From contig NZ_JAXAVX010000005.1 in NCBI RefSeq assembly GCF_033949425.1, positions 217,824 through 281,823 of the forward strand: 64,000 bases of DNA, read 5' to 3'. Both the position numbers and the translations under genes were made by a program. The DNA comes from Patulibacter brassicae (GTDB lineage Bacteria > Actinomycetota > Thermoleophilia > Solirubrobacterales > Solirubrobacteraceae). The notes beneath the pieces are model-generated. The model did no database searches, was not told the DNA's origin, and saw nothing but the letters and a program-made list of their open reading frames with translations. Position 1 is the first letter of the stretch, and every line of letters begins with the position of its first letter. Below are positions 41,715 through 51,925 of the stretch, one piece after another.

Positions 41715-41755
41715 GAATGAATACTTGTTCATTCGGGAGCCGATGCTCTATAAGT
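41715..41755 (+). promoter_or_regulatory. TetR operator and promoter of module 2
   Basis: GAATGAA and TTCATTC (41715-41734) are perfect 7-base arms six bases apart, strikingly AT-rich here. TATAAG (41750-41755) serves as -10; its -35 (TTGTTC or TTCATT) lies inside the right arm. Repressor binding would block the kinase gene 35 bases downstream. Confidence 0.7.
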
Positions 41756-41790
41756 GACTGACGTCACCCTCTCGCGACCGGAGCACGCCC

Positions 41791-42897
41791 GTGGCCCTCG
41801 TCAACTCGATCGACCCCGACCACGCCCGTCAGCGCCTGGAGCCCTGGCTCGCGGCGCGCCTCGGCGTCCCCGCCGTGACCGTCACGGACGTCGTCGTCCC
41901 CCGCGCGAGCGGTGTCTCCAACGAGACGGTCCTGCTCGACGCGGCGTGGGAGCAGGACGGCGACGTCCGGCGGCGGAGCCTCGTGGTCCGCGTCGCGCCG
42001 CCGGCCGGCACCGGCGTCACGCCGACGACCTACGACCTCGGAACGGAGCTCGCGGTCCTCCGGGCGCTGCGCGGCAGCGCGGTCCCGGTGCCCGAGGCGC
42101 TCTGGCACGAGCCGGACGCCGACCTGCTCGGCGGGCCGTTCCTCGTCCTCGAGCGCCTGCCGGGCCGGACGCTCGCCGACGATCCGCCGTTCACCGTCTC
42201 GGGCTGGATCCATGAGCTCGACCCCGTGCGCCGGCGGACGCTCGACGACGCGGCCCTCGGTGCCCTCGTCGCCGTCCACGCCACCGACCCCGCCCGACTC
42301 GCGGACGTGCCCGGGCTGCTGCGGACCGTCGAGGAGCGGATCGCGCTGTACGAGGCGTTCTACGCGCGGGTCGCCGGCGCGCAGCGCGTGCCGGCGATCG
42401 AGGCCGGCTTCGCGTGGCTGCGCGAGCACCGGCCCGACGAGCCGGCGGAGCCCGGCGTCAGCTGGGGCGACGCGCGGCCCGGGAACCTCCTCCTCACCGA
42501 CGACGGCGCGGTCGCCGGCGTCCTGGACTGGGAGATGGTCGGCCTCGGCGCGCCCGAGCTCGACCTCGGCTGGTGGCTCTTCTTCCTCCGGCATCACACC
42601 GAGGGCATCGGCGCCCCGCTGCCCGAGGGCCTGCGCGACCGCGACGCGACGATCGCCCGCTACGAGGAGCTCGCCGGCCGGGCCGTCGACCGCGAGGCCG
42701 TCGCCTTCCACGAGGCGTTCGCGGGACTGCGGGCCGCGGTGATGATGGTCCGCGCCGCGCAGCTCATGACCGACGCCGGCCTCCTGCCGCCCGACAACGG
42801 CATGGCGAGCAACAACCTCATGCTGCAGCTGTTCTGCGCGCTGGCGGGGATGCCCGCGCCCGACGGCGACGGCGTCCACTTCATCGGCAACCGCTGA
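41791..42897 (+). CDS. APH-family phosphotransferase (module 2)
   Basis: 368 residues, paralog of the kinase at 3760: the same SGVSNETVLL nucleotide-binding region, catalytic SWGDARPGNLLL with Trp in place of His of HGD, and VLDWEMVGLG for the metal Asp. GTG start at 41791. Followed after 11 bases by an AttH-like gene, as in module 1. Substrate unknown; a small hydrophobic alcohol is my guess from its partner protein. Confidence 0.85.
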   Translation: MALVNSIDPDHARQRLEPWLAARLGVPAVTVTDVVVPRASGVSNETVLLDAAWEQDGDVRRRSLVVRVAPPAGTGVTPTTYDLGTELAVLRALRGSAVPVPEALWHEPDADLLGGPFLVLERLPGRTLADDPPFTVSGWIHELDPVRRRTLDDAALGALVAVHATDPARLADVPGLLRTVEERIALYEAFYARVAGAQRVPAIEAGFAWLREHRPDEPAEPGVSWGDARPGNLLLTDDGAVAGVLDWEMVGLGAPELDLGWWLFFLRHHTEGIGAPLPEGLRDRDATIARYEELAGRAVDREAVAFHEAFAGLRAAVMMVRAAQLMTDAGLLPPDNGMASNNLMLQLFCALAGMPAPDGDGVHFIGNR

Positions 42898-42908
42898 CCG
42901 AGGATCCC

Positions 42909-43901
42909 ATGACCGAGCAGCAGATCCCCGAGGTCGTCGAGCACGACGACCGCTCCGAGCTCGCCCACGACTCCGACGGCACGACCTGGTGGCAGGAGAG
43001 CGTCGTCGTCGCCTGGCACGACGACGCCGCCGGCCTCGGCGGCATCGTCCGGATCGGGCACGAGCCCCACTTCGAGGGCGGCATCGCCGTCGTCACCGGC
43101 GGCGTCGTGACGGATGAGGGCACGAGCTTCCGCCGCAACGCCGCCGCGCCGCTGACCGACGCCGACCGCCCCGAGCTCGGCTTCGGCGGTCTCGGAGGCG
43201 CCTGGCGGATCGAGTACGACGGCCGTGCGCGCCTGAGAGCGCAGGAGGACGGGCTGGAGGTCGACCTCGTCGTCGAGGACTTCTACCCCCGGGTCGACTT
43301 CTTCCCGAAGAGCGCCGGGTCGCTCGTCGACGAGTTCGCCAGCAACCACTTCGAGACGTCCGGCCGGATCACCGGCACGGTCGTCCTCGACGGGCGCGAG
43401 CACGCGATCGACGGCCTCTGCCACCGCGATCACAGCTGGGGCGTCCGGCGGTGGGAGACGATCCTCAACCACCGCTGGACCCCGGTGGTCTTCGGCCCCG
43501 ACCTGAGCCTCGGGACGATCGTCTGGCACGCCGTCGACGGGTCGCTCGGCGGCTACGGCTACGTCGTGCGCGACGGCGTCGTGACCCGCACGAGCGACGT
43601 CCACGTCGGGGTCCGGATCGAGGCGGACGGCATCACGTCGCGGGCGGGGACCGCGACGCTCGTGCTGCCCGACGGCGAGCGGCTCTTCGTCGACCTGCGC
43701 GCCGGCCAGGGGCTCCTCAACGAGCACCACGACGTCGCGTGGATCGACGCGATCGGCCGGGCCGAGCTGGACGGCCGGGTCGGCTTCGGCGACCTCGAGA
43801 TCTCGACGAACCCGCGTGCCGGGCGAGGCCCGATCACGACCTACCTCGGCGGTCGCACCGACGAGGGCCTGCGGCGCGCCTCCTCGACCACGGCGGCGTG
43901 A
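42909..43901 (+). CDS. AttH/CrtC-like lipocalin-fold protein (module 2)
   Basis: 330 residues; the signature GLCHRDHSWGVR is a canonical form of the RDHSWG motif of the AttH/CrtC-related (DUF7064-type) family. All-beta, no signal peptide, with Trp/Tyr-rich strands suited to a hydrophobic ligand. It is 11 bases behind the kinase and is followed by a strong terminator. Paralog of the protein at 4869, though the sequences have diverged widely outside the motif. Confidence 0.75.
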   Translation: MTEQQIPEVVEHDDRSELAHDSDGTTWWQESVVVAWHDDAAGLGGIVRIGHEPHFEGGIAVVTGGVVTDEGTSFRRNAAAPLTDADRPELGFGGLGGAWRIEYDGRARLRAQEDGLEVDLVVEDFYPRVDFFPKSAGSLVDEFASNHFETSGRITGTVVLDGREHAIDGLCHRDHSWGVRRWETILNHRWTPVVFGPDLSLGTIVWHAVDGSLGGYGYVVRDGVVTRTSDVHVGVRIEADGITSRAGTATLVLPDGERLFVDLRAGQGLLNEHHDVAWIDAIGRAELDGRVGFGDLEISTNPRAGRGPITTYLGGRTDEGLRRASSTTAA

Positions 43902-43938
43902 CCCGGGCCCGCCGGCTCTCGGGCCCGCTTCCAGCGAC

Positions 43939-43960
43939 GCGGCGCGCGGACGCGCGCCGC
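43939..43960. terminator. Terminator hairpin between convergent genes
   Basis: GCGGCGCGCG and CGCGCGCCGC are perfect 10-base arms around two bases, midway between the AttH-like gene and the end of cydC. Confidence 0.6.
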
Positions 43961-43996
43961 TGACGCATCGCGTCGCGACCCCTCCGGAGGCGGTCC

Positions 43997-45670
43997 TCAG
44001 GCCGGCAGCCGGACGGCCCGGTCGGCGAGCGCCTGCTCCTCCACGCGGTGGGCGACGAGCAGCGCACCGCGTCCGGGGACCGCATCGAGCACCGCCCGCA
44101 GCGCGGCGACGGCGTCCGCTGCGGGCAGGTGGCTGGCGGGCTCGTCGAGCACGACGGTCCGCTGCGGCGCGAGGACCGCGCGAGCCAGGCCGATCCGCTG
44201 CCGCTCGCCGCCCGAGCAGCGCGCGCCGCGCTCGCCGAGCGCCGAATCGAGGCCGTCGCGCAGTCCGGCGAGCCACGGTCCCGCCCCGACCGCCGCGAGC
44301 GCCGCACGCAGCGCGTCGTCGTCCGCGTCGGGCGCCGCGAGCCGGAGGTTCGCCCGCAGCGTCGCGTCGAAGAGGTACGGCTCCTGCGGCACGTGGAGGA
44401 CGAGGCACCGCAGCGCGATCTCGTCGACCTCGCGCAGATCGGCGCCGCCGACCGTCGCGGCGCCCGCGTGCGCCTCCGGCTCGAGGAAGCCCACGAGCAG
44501 GTCGCCGACGGTGCTCTTGCCCGCGCCGCTCGGGCCGAGCAGCGCGACGCGCTCGCCGCGGCCGATCGTCAGGTCCAGGCCGGTGAGGATCGTCCGGCCG
44601 GCGCGGCCGATCGACACGTCGCGCAGGACGATCGCGTCGTCCGCCGGGACGACGTCCGTCGCGGGGGCCGCCGTCCGGAGCAGCCCGCCGACCCGCGCGA
44701 CCGCGTCGGCCGTCGCGTGCAGCTCCCGCCCCGCTGCCGGCACCCCCGCCAGCACCTCGCCGAGGCCGAGGGCCAGCAGGGCGAGCAGGCCGGTCAGGAC
44801 CGGGTCCAGGGTCCCGTGCTCGACGGCCCGCAGCGCGACGGCGAGCATCGCGACGGCGCCGAGGCCGGCGAGCGCGCTGGCCGCCGCGCCCGTCAGGACG
44901 GTTGCCCGGTGTTCGCGGTCCTCCGCCCGACCGAGCGCGGCCGCCTCCGCGGCCAGGAGGGCGCGGCGGCCGTCGCCGGCGCCGTGCGCGACGAGCTCCT
45001 CGGCCGCGTCGAGCGTCGCGGCGAGGTCGCGCACCATCGCGGTGCGGTGCGCGGCGCGCGCCTCCCCGAGCCGCGCCGCGGCGACCTGCGCCAGCAGCGG
45101 GACGAGCACCCCGACCGCCAGCGCCGTGCCGAGCACGACGACCGCGGCGGCCGGCAGCAGCAGGCCGGCGACGACGGCGGCGGGCACCGTCACCAGCACG
45201 GCGGCGGCCAGCGGCGCGACCGATCGAAGGAACGCATCCTGCACTCCGTCGACGTCCGCGACCACCGCGTCGGCCACGGCGCTCGCGTCGCGCCCGCGAC
45301 CGGCGCGCGCGGGGAGCAGCGCCGAGAAGAGCGACCCCCGCAGGCGCGCGAGCGTGCGCAGGACCGCGTCGTGGCCGACGAGCCGCTCGCCGTAGCGAGC
45401 GAGGGCCCGCACGAGGCTCAGCGCCCGGACGCAGACGATCGCCACCGTGAGCGAGAGGACCGGCGGCTGCTGGGCGGCGTGCGCGATGAGGTACCCCGAC
45501 AGCGCCAGGAGCGCGGTCCCCGCGAGGCCGGCCAGCGCGCTGAGCGCGGCGGCCGCGGCGATCCGGCGCCGCTCGACGGCCGTCGCCAGGCGCAGCGCCG
45601 CGCGCACGGCGGCGACCGTCCCGGGACGGCGGTCGGGCGCCGGGACGGGCGCGGCGAGAGCGGAGCTCAT
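43997..45670 (-). CDS. cydC: Heterodimeric ABC exporter subunit CydC
   Basis: 557 residues: six hydrophobic segments (about 45-310) and an ATPase domain with GPSGAGKST (Walker A), CSGGERQRIGLARA (signature) and TVVLDEPASHL (Walker B). CydDC exports glutathione or cysteine (or acts on haem) and is needed for cytochrome bd assembly. It overlaps cydD by ATGA. Last gene of cydABDC. Confidence 0.93.
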   Translation of the reverse strand: MSSALAAPVPAPDRRPGTVAAVRAALRLATAVERRRIAAAAALSALAGLAGTALLALSGYLIAHAAQQPPVLSLTVAIVCVRALSLVRALARYGERLVGHDAVLRTLARLRGSLFSALLPARAGRGRDASAVADAVVADVDGVQDAFLRSVAPLAAAVLVTVPAAVVAGLLLPAAAVVVLGTALAVGVLVPLLAQVAAARLGEARAAHRTAMVRDLAATLDAAEELVAHGAGDGRRALLAAEAAALGRAEDREHRATVLTGAAASALAGLGAVAMLAVALRAVEHGTLDPVLTGLLALLALGLGEVLAGVPAAGRELHATADAVARVGGLLRTAAPATDVVPADDAIVLRDVSIGRAGRTILTGLDLTIGRGERVALLGPSGAGKSTVGDLLVGFLEPEAHAGAATVGGADLREVDEIALRCLVLHVPQEPYLFDATLRANLRLAAPDADDDALRAALAAVGAGPWLAGLRDGLDSALGERGARCSGGERQRIGLARAVLAPQRTVVLDEPASHLPAADAVAALRAVLDAVPGRGALLVAHRVEEQALADRAVRLPA

Positions 45671-47520
45671 CGGGGGTCCTTCGGGTCGGGGTCGGGCACC
45701 AGCGCGACGACCGCGCGGCCCGCGGATCCGCGCAGGGCGGAGCGGTCCGGTCCCGCGGTCCATGCGGTCCGGATGGCCGGCGCGGCCGTGGCCGTGGCCG
45801 GGAGCGTCGGGACGTGCACCGGCGGATCCGCCGGGACCGGGGCGGGCGGCGCCGGGCGCGCCGGGCGCTGCTGGACGACGCGCCCGGCCTCGAGCACGAC
45901 GACGTCGTGCGCCAGCCGCAGCGGCGCGGGATCGTGGGAGGCGATCACCGCGGTCCGGCCCGTGACGAGCCGGTCGAGCGCCGCCACGACGGACGCCGCG
46001 GCGTCGGGGTCGAGGTTCGCCGTCGGCTCGTCCACGAGGACGAGCCGCGGCTCGCGCAGGAGCGCCCGCGCCACCGCCAGGCGGCGCAGCTCGCCCGCCG
46101 AGAGCGGCAGCCCGCCCTCCCCCATCGGCGTGTCGAGTCCCGCCGGCAGGGCCGCCAGCAGCGGTCCGAGGCCCGCGGTCCGCAGGGCCCCCGTCAGCGA
46201 GCGGTCGCTGCGGGACGCGGGCGGCTGGAGGTTGTCGCGCAGGGTCCCGGGCAGGAGCGTCGGGCGCTGCGGGACCCAGGCGATCCCGTCCCGCCAGGCT
46301 GCGAGGTCACCGGCGTCGATCGGGCGTCCGCCGCAGCGCACGCTGCCCGCATCCGGTGAGCGCAACCCGGCGAGCAGACGCAGGAGGGTCGTCTTGCCCG
46401 AGCCCGAAGGTCCGACGAGGGCGGTGGTCCGGCCGGCGCCGATCCGCAGGTCCACGCGCTCCAGCGCCGGTCGGGCGCGGTCGTCGGTGGCGCAGGTCAC
46501 GGCGCGCAGCGCGAGGTCGTGCACGCCGGGGTCGCGCAGTTCCTGGACGCCCCGGCCGGTCGGGACCGTGGCCGGCCGTGCGGCGGCCGTCGCGAGCTCG
46601 CGGAGCACGGGCTCGGCGTCGGCGGCCGCGTGGTACTCGGCGCCGAGGCGTCGCAGCGGCCCGAAGACCTCCGGCGCGAGCACGAGCGCGGCGATGGCGG
46701 GTCCGAAGTCCATCGCTCCCTGGGCGAGGCGCAGGCCGCAGGCGACGGCGACGAGCGCGGTGCCGAGCATCGCGACGAGCTCGAGCACGAAGCTCGACAG
46801 GAACGCCTCCCGCAGCACGGCGACGGTGCCCGAGCGATACGCCTCCCCGGCCGCGCGGACCTGGTCGACCTGGAACCGGGCGCGACCGTGCGCCCGCAGG
46901 ACCGGCAGTCCGCGCAGGACGTCGAGCAGATGCCCCTGGAGCAGGAGCAGGCCCGCGTGTCGCTCGTCGGTGGCCGCCTGCGCGCGCAGCCCGACGAGGG
47001 CGAGGAAGACGATCCCGATCGGCAGCGCGACGGCCAGCAGGCCCGCGCTCAGCGGGTCGACGACCGCGACGGCGCCGAGCGCCAGCAGCGGACCGACCGT
47101 GCCGACGATCCGGGCCGGACGGTAGCGGCCCGCGTAGCGCCCGACGGCGTCGGCCCCGTGGACCGCCGTCGCGGCCAGGGCGCCGGGACGGGTGTCGCCG
47201 CTGCCGGCGCTCGCGAGCGCGGCGTCGACCGTCGCCGCCCGCAGGCGCGCGACCGCACGCCGCCCCGCGCGGGCCCCGGCGAGCTCGGCGGCGGCGCCGG
47301 TGGCGGCTCGCGCGAGGATGACGCTCGCGAGCGCGGCGAGCGTCGGCGCGACCGCCCCGGGATCCGGCACGCCCGCGACGCCGAGGGCGATGGCGTGGGC
47401 GAGCAGCAGCGCCACGGCGACGGTCAGCGCCGCCTCGGCGAGCCCGAGCACCGCGGCCGCGCGGCGACCGCCGAGGAGCTGAGCGACGTCGTCGTCGCGT
47501 CGAGCGCGCGCGCCGCGCAC
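45667..47520 (-). CDS. cydD: Heterodimeric ABC exporter subunit CydD
   Basis: 617 residues. Membrane helices through about residue 320, then VGPSGSGKTTLLRLLAGL, LSAGELRRLAVARALL and LVLVDEPTANLDPD. Partner of CydC. GTG start one base after the cydB stop. A Pro/Ala-rich C-terminal extension of about 70 residues after the ATPase domain is longer than in E. coli CydD. Confidence 0.93.
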   Translation of the reverse strand: MRGARARRDDDVAQLLGGRRAAAVLGLAEAALTVAVALLLAHAIALGVAGVPDPGAVAPTLAALASVILARAATGAAAELAGARAGRRAVARLRAATVDAALASAGSGDTRPGALAATAVHGADAVGRYAGRYRPARIVGTVGPLLALGAVAVVDPLSAGLLAVALPIGIVFLALVGLRAQAATDERHAGLLLLQGHLLDVLRGLPVLRAHGRARFQVDQVRAAGEAYRSGTVAVLREAFLSSFVLELVAMLGTALVAVACGLRLAQGAMDFGPAIAALVLAPEVFGPLRRLGAEYHAAADAEPVLRELATAAARPATVPTGRGVQELRDPGVHDLALRAVTCATDDRARPALERVDLRIGAGRTTALVGPSGSGKTTLLRLLAGLRSPDAGSVRCGGRPIDAGDLAAWRDGIAWVPQRPTLLPGTLRDNLQPPASRSDRSLTGALRTAGLGPLLAALPAGLDTPMGEGGLPLSAGELRRLAVARALLREPRLVLVDEPTANLDPDAAASVVAALDRLVTGRTAVIASHDPAPLRLAHDVVVLEAGRVVQQRPARPAPPAPVPADPPVHVPTLPATATAAPAIRTAWTAGPDRSALRGSAGRAVVALVPDPDPKDPR

Positions 47521-47521
47521 G

Positions 47522-48580
<1,059 letters not shown>

Positions 48581-48599
48581 CGTGATCGCCTTCGCGAGG

Positions 48600-50054
48600 T
48601 CAGTAGGCGAGGGCCGGCACGCGCGCGGCGCCGGGGGCGTCGTCGTCGCCGGACGGCTCGATCGGGTCGGGGCCGGCGATCGCGAGCCGCTTGAAGAGGC
48701 GGTACTCGATCGCGGCGATGACGAGGTAGAGGACGATGAAGACCGACAGCGAGATCACCATCGTCGGGACGCCGAGCTTCGACACCGCGTCCTGCGTCTT
48801 CAGCAGGCCGGTGACGACCCACGGCTGACGACCGACCTCGGTGAAGATCCAGCCCATCGCGTGGGCGAGGAACCCGAAGGCCAGGACGCCGAGCGCGAGG
48901 CGCCGGAACCAGCGCCTCGCGGCCCATCCCGCGAGGCCGTCGACCGAGCGCCGCGCGAGCAGCAGTCCGACGACCGCGAAGGCGAGCATGAAGAAGCCGA
49001 GCCCCATCATCAGCCGGAAGGTCCAGTAGGTCAGGCCGACGATCGGGTAGTACTCGGCCTTCGCCGGGTCGCGGCCGTGCAGGCGCTCGTAGGCGGCGTA
49101 CCGCGCCTGGCTCTCGCGCTGCAGGTCGTCGATCCCGCGGACGGTGCCGTTCGGGTGGTCGGTGGCGATGAACGAGAGGAGCTTCGGGACCTTCACGTCG
49201 AAGGCGACGCGGTCGGGCTTCTTCTCGAACGGCGCGATCGCCATCAGCGACAGGCCGGCGCCCTTCTCCGTGTCGTAGAGCGCCTCGGCGGCCGCCATCT
49301 TCATCGGCTGCTTCTCGGTCATCACCTGACCGAAGAAGTGACCGACGACGATCGTCAGCAGCGCGGTGACGAGCATCCCGCGCAGGCCCCACTGCGCCGA
49401 GCGGCGGAAGAACGCCGTCTCGTGGCCCCGGCGCGCCCCGAGGTGCCAGACGGAGATGCCGACGATGAGCGCCGAGGCGGTGAGGATCGCGGCCGGGATC
49501 GTGTGGAGGTAGGCCATGACGGCCGTCGGGCTGCTGAGCACCGCCCAGATCGACGTGAGCACCGCGTTGCCGGTCTCCGGGTCGATCCGGGAGCCGACCG
49601 GGTTCTGCATCCACGCGTTCGCGGCGAGGATGAAGTACGCCGAGAGGTTCGTCCCGACGAAGACGAGCCAGATCGACGCGAGGTGCACCCTCCGGGGCAG
49701 GCGGTCCCAGCCGAAGATCCAGAGGCCGAGGAACGTCGACTCGAGGAAGAAGGCCGCGAGGCCCTCCATCGCCAGCGGCGCGCCGAACACGTCGCCGACG
49801 TAGCGCGAGTACGCGCTCCAGGCCATCCCGAACTGGAACTCCTGGACGATGCCGGTCGCGATCCCGATCGCGAAGTTGACGAGCAGGAGCTTGCCCCAGA
49901 ACCGGACCATCCGCAGCGCCTCCGGGTCGCCGGTCCGCACCCACCGCGTCTGCATGAGGGCCACGAGCCCCGAGAGGCCGATCGTCAGCGGGACGAAGAG
50001 GAAGTGGACGACGGTCGTGAAGGCGAACTGCCAGCGTGCGAGCTCGAGGAGCAT
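48600..50054 (-). CDS. cydA: Cytochrome bd oxidase subunit I
   Basis: 484 residues, about nine helices. ARWQFAFTTVVHFLFVPLT contains the haem b595 His, GRQPW lies in FTEVGRQPWVVTG, and MEGLAAFFLEST follows the family. The periplasmic Q-loop after EKQPMKMAAAEA is short, so this is the short-loop type common in Gram-positive bacteria. First gene of cydABDC; the upstream 241-base gap separates it from dodecin. Confidence 0.95.
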   Translation of the reverse strand: MLLELARWQFAFTTVVHFLFVPLTIGLSGLVALMQTRWVRTGDPEALRMVRFWGKLLLVNFAIGIATGIVQEFQFGMAWSAYSRYVGDVFGAPLAMEGLAAFFLESTFLGLWIFGWDRLPRRVHLASIWLVFVGTNLSAYFILAANAWMQNPVGSRIDPETGNAVLTSIWAVLSSPTAVMAYLHTIPAAILTASALIVGISVWHLGARRGHETAFFRRSAQWGLRGMLVTALLTIVVGHFFGQVMTEKQPMKMAAAEALYDTEKGAGLSLMAIAPFEKKPDRVAFDVKVPKLLSFIATDHPNGTVRGIDDLQRESQARYAAYERLHGRDPAKAEYYPIVGLTYWTFRLMMGLGFFMLAFAVVGLLLARRSVDGLAGWAARRWFRRLALGVLAFGFLAHAMGWIFTEVGRQPWVVTGLLKTQDAVSKLGVPTMVISLSVFIVLYLVIAAIEYRLFKRLAIAGPDPIEPSGDDDAPGAARVPALAY

Positions 50055-50229
50055 GGGGAGCGGAGGGGTCGGGACCGCCGTGGGGACGGGTCGTGGCCCA
50101 CGGTAGGGCGACATCGACGCGCGGCCATCGGGTCTCGCCCGCGGCCCGTCGCAGGTGATCCCGGTCGCGGCGTGCGGGGAACTACGGAGCGACGCCGGCG
50201 CTCGGCGGAGGACCGACCGCGGACGCCGG

Positions 50230-50254
50230 GTTGCTCGGCGGTGACGCCGGGTAT
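50230..50254 (+). promoter_or_regulatory. SigB/SigF-type promoter of the dodecin gene
   Basis: GTTG (50230-50233) and GGGTAT (50249-50254) are 15 bases apart with a leader of about 35 bases and a GGGAG ribosome site before the ATG. The rest of the gap 50055-50295 shows no gene; a weak TACCGT (minus strand, near 50100) may serve cydA. Confidence 0.6.
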
Positions 50255-50295
50255 GCGCCCCGTGTCCCCCGACGACCGACCCCCAGGGAGCCCCG

Positions 50296-50526
50296 ATGTC
50301 CGACAACGTGTACCGGCTGATCAAGGTCACCGGCAGTTCGACCGAGAGCGTCGCCGACGCGATCCGCAAGGGCGTCGCCGCGACCGCCGAGACGGTCGAC
50401 GACGTCGAGTGGTTCGAGGTCACGTCGATCCGCGGCCACGTGACCGACGGCTCGGTCGAGCACTTCCAGGTGACGATGGAGATCGGGCATCGCGCCGGCG
50501 AGCAGTCCGGCTCCGGCGCGGCCTGA
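50296..50526 (+). CDS. Dodecin flavin-storage protein
   Basis: 76 residues, the normal dodecin size: VYRLIKVTGSSTESVADAI, VEWFEVTSIRGHV (with the flavin-stacking Trp) and FQVTMEIGHR. Dodecins form hollow 12-mers that bind flavins and protect against free-flavin photochemistry. The promoter suggests stress-linked expression. Confidence 0.93.
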   Translation: MSDNVYRLIKVTGSSTESVADAIRKGVAATAETVDDVEWFEVTSIRGHVTDGSVEHFQVTMEIGHRAGEQSGSGAA

Positions 50527-50602
50527 CCGTCCCGGGGGCGTCCTCCGGCGCCCGCCGGCGCCGCGCCGGCGGCGCGCCGTGGGCCTCTGGCCGGGAGCGC
50601 GG

Positions 50603-51835
50603 TCAGGCGACGGGCGCCGGCCGCGGGGCGGTCGGCCCGGCGAGCAGCTCGGCGAGGCGGCCGCCGGCGATCTTCGTCGGCGGCCACCACAGCGGCTCGC
50701 GCGAGACCGTCGAGCGCCAGCCCCCGTCCTCGCGGTCCGCGCGCAGGTAGAGCGTGCCGGCGCCGTCCAGCAGGGCGGCGCGCAGCACGCGGGTGCCGTC
50801 CGGGGGCGGGGTCCCGTCGCCGGCGCCGAGCCAGGACGCGATGTCCGCCGCGGCCGTCTCGGCCTGCGCGACCGCCAGCCCGCCCTGCTTCACCGGGTGG
50901 TCGGCGCCGTCGCCGATCGCCCACAGGCCGTCGACCGGGTCGTCGTCCTCGTCGAGCGCGACGACGCGGCCGCGGTCGTCGACGGTCGCGAAGCCCTCCG
51001 CGTCGGCGGGGACCCCGGGGGTCGCGGGACCGGCCAGGTGCGGCATGGCCACGACGGCGTCGACGGCGATCGTCGGCTCGAGGGGGACCCAGAGCCGCCC
51101 GTCGGAGAACGCCTCGGCTCGCGTCCGGGTCCGCAGCTCGATCCCCCGGCGACGCAGGAGCGTGGCGAGCGTCGCGCTGATCGCCTCGCCGAAGACGGCC
51201 ATCGGCCGGTGCTCCCCGGTGAGGACCCCGACCTCGACGTCGTGCGCGGCCCCGGCGTGCTGCAGCAGCAGCGCGCACTCGTACGCCGGCAGCGTCCACG
51301 AGACGCCGGACGGCACGACGACCGCCACCCGGCGGACCGCCCCGGCGCGAACCTCGTCGGCGAGCGCCCGCAGGCGCCCCGCGCCGTCGCGCGCGCCGAG
51401 CGGGATCGCTCCGGGCAGCACGCGGTCCGCCCGCGAGCCGACGGCCAGCGCGAGCGCCCGGCACGCGATGCGACCGCCGCTCACGGTGCGGGCCACGGGC
51501 GCGCCGTCGGGCCCCTGTTCGACCGCCGCGAGCGCGTCGTTCACGAACCCCGCGCCGTGCTCGGCGGTCAGCTCGTCGAGGCGCAGCACCGTCGTGGCGT
51601 CCGGCACGGCGCCGCCGTAGGCCGCCAGCGGCCGGTGATGGTAGCGGGCGTCGTGGGTCACGAGGGTGACGCGGGCGGCCCCGCCGAGGCGGGCCTCGAG
51701 CGCGAGCAGCAGCTCGAGCGCCGCGGTGCCGCCCCCGGCGACGAGGACGTCGGTCCGCGCCCCGGGGGCGCGACGGTCGGGGACGGCGGTCGGGAGCACC
51801 TGTCCGACGGTAGGCCCGAGGGTCTCGTGCGCCAT
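50603..51835 (-). CDS. FAD-dependent oxidoreductase (NDH-2/sulphide-quinone reductase-like)
   Basis: 410 residues. VLVAGGGTAALELLLALEA is the FAD motif, a second nucleotide region follows near GVLTGEHRPMAVFGE, and VDGLWAIGDGADHPVKQGGLAVAQAE is the C-terminal flavin motif. Such proteins include NDH-2 and sulphide:quinone oxidoreductase. Without a clear redox-active Cys pair, I cannot say which. Divergent from a TetR gene. Confidence 0.75.
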   Translation of the reverse strand: MAHETLGPTVGQVLPTAVPDRRAPGARTDVLVAGGGTAALELLLALEARLGGAARVTLVTHDARYHHRPLAAYGGAVPDATTVLRLDELTAEHGAGFVNDALAAVEQGPDGAPVARTVSGGRIACRALALAVGSRADRVLPGAIPLGARDGAGRLRALADEVRAGAVRRVAVVVPSGVSWTLPAYECALLLQHAGAAHDVEVGVLTGEHRPMAVFGEAISATLATLLRRRGIELRTRTRAEAFSDGRLWVPLEPTIAVDAVVAMPHLAGPATPGVPADAEGFATVDDRGRVVALDEDDDPVDGLWAIGDGADHPVKQGGLAVAQAETAAADIASWLGAGDGTPPPDGTRVLRAALLDGAGTLYLRADREDGGWRSTVSREPLWWPPTKIAGGRLAELLAGPTAPRPAPVA

Positions 51836-51925
51836 CGGGGTGCGCCACCTGCGGGCTCCGTAGCTTCCACGGAACGCCGGTGGCCACGCCCCCCGCGTGC
51901 CGGCCAGGACCGTAGGATCCGCGGG

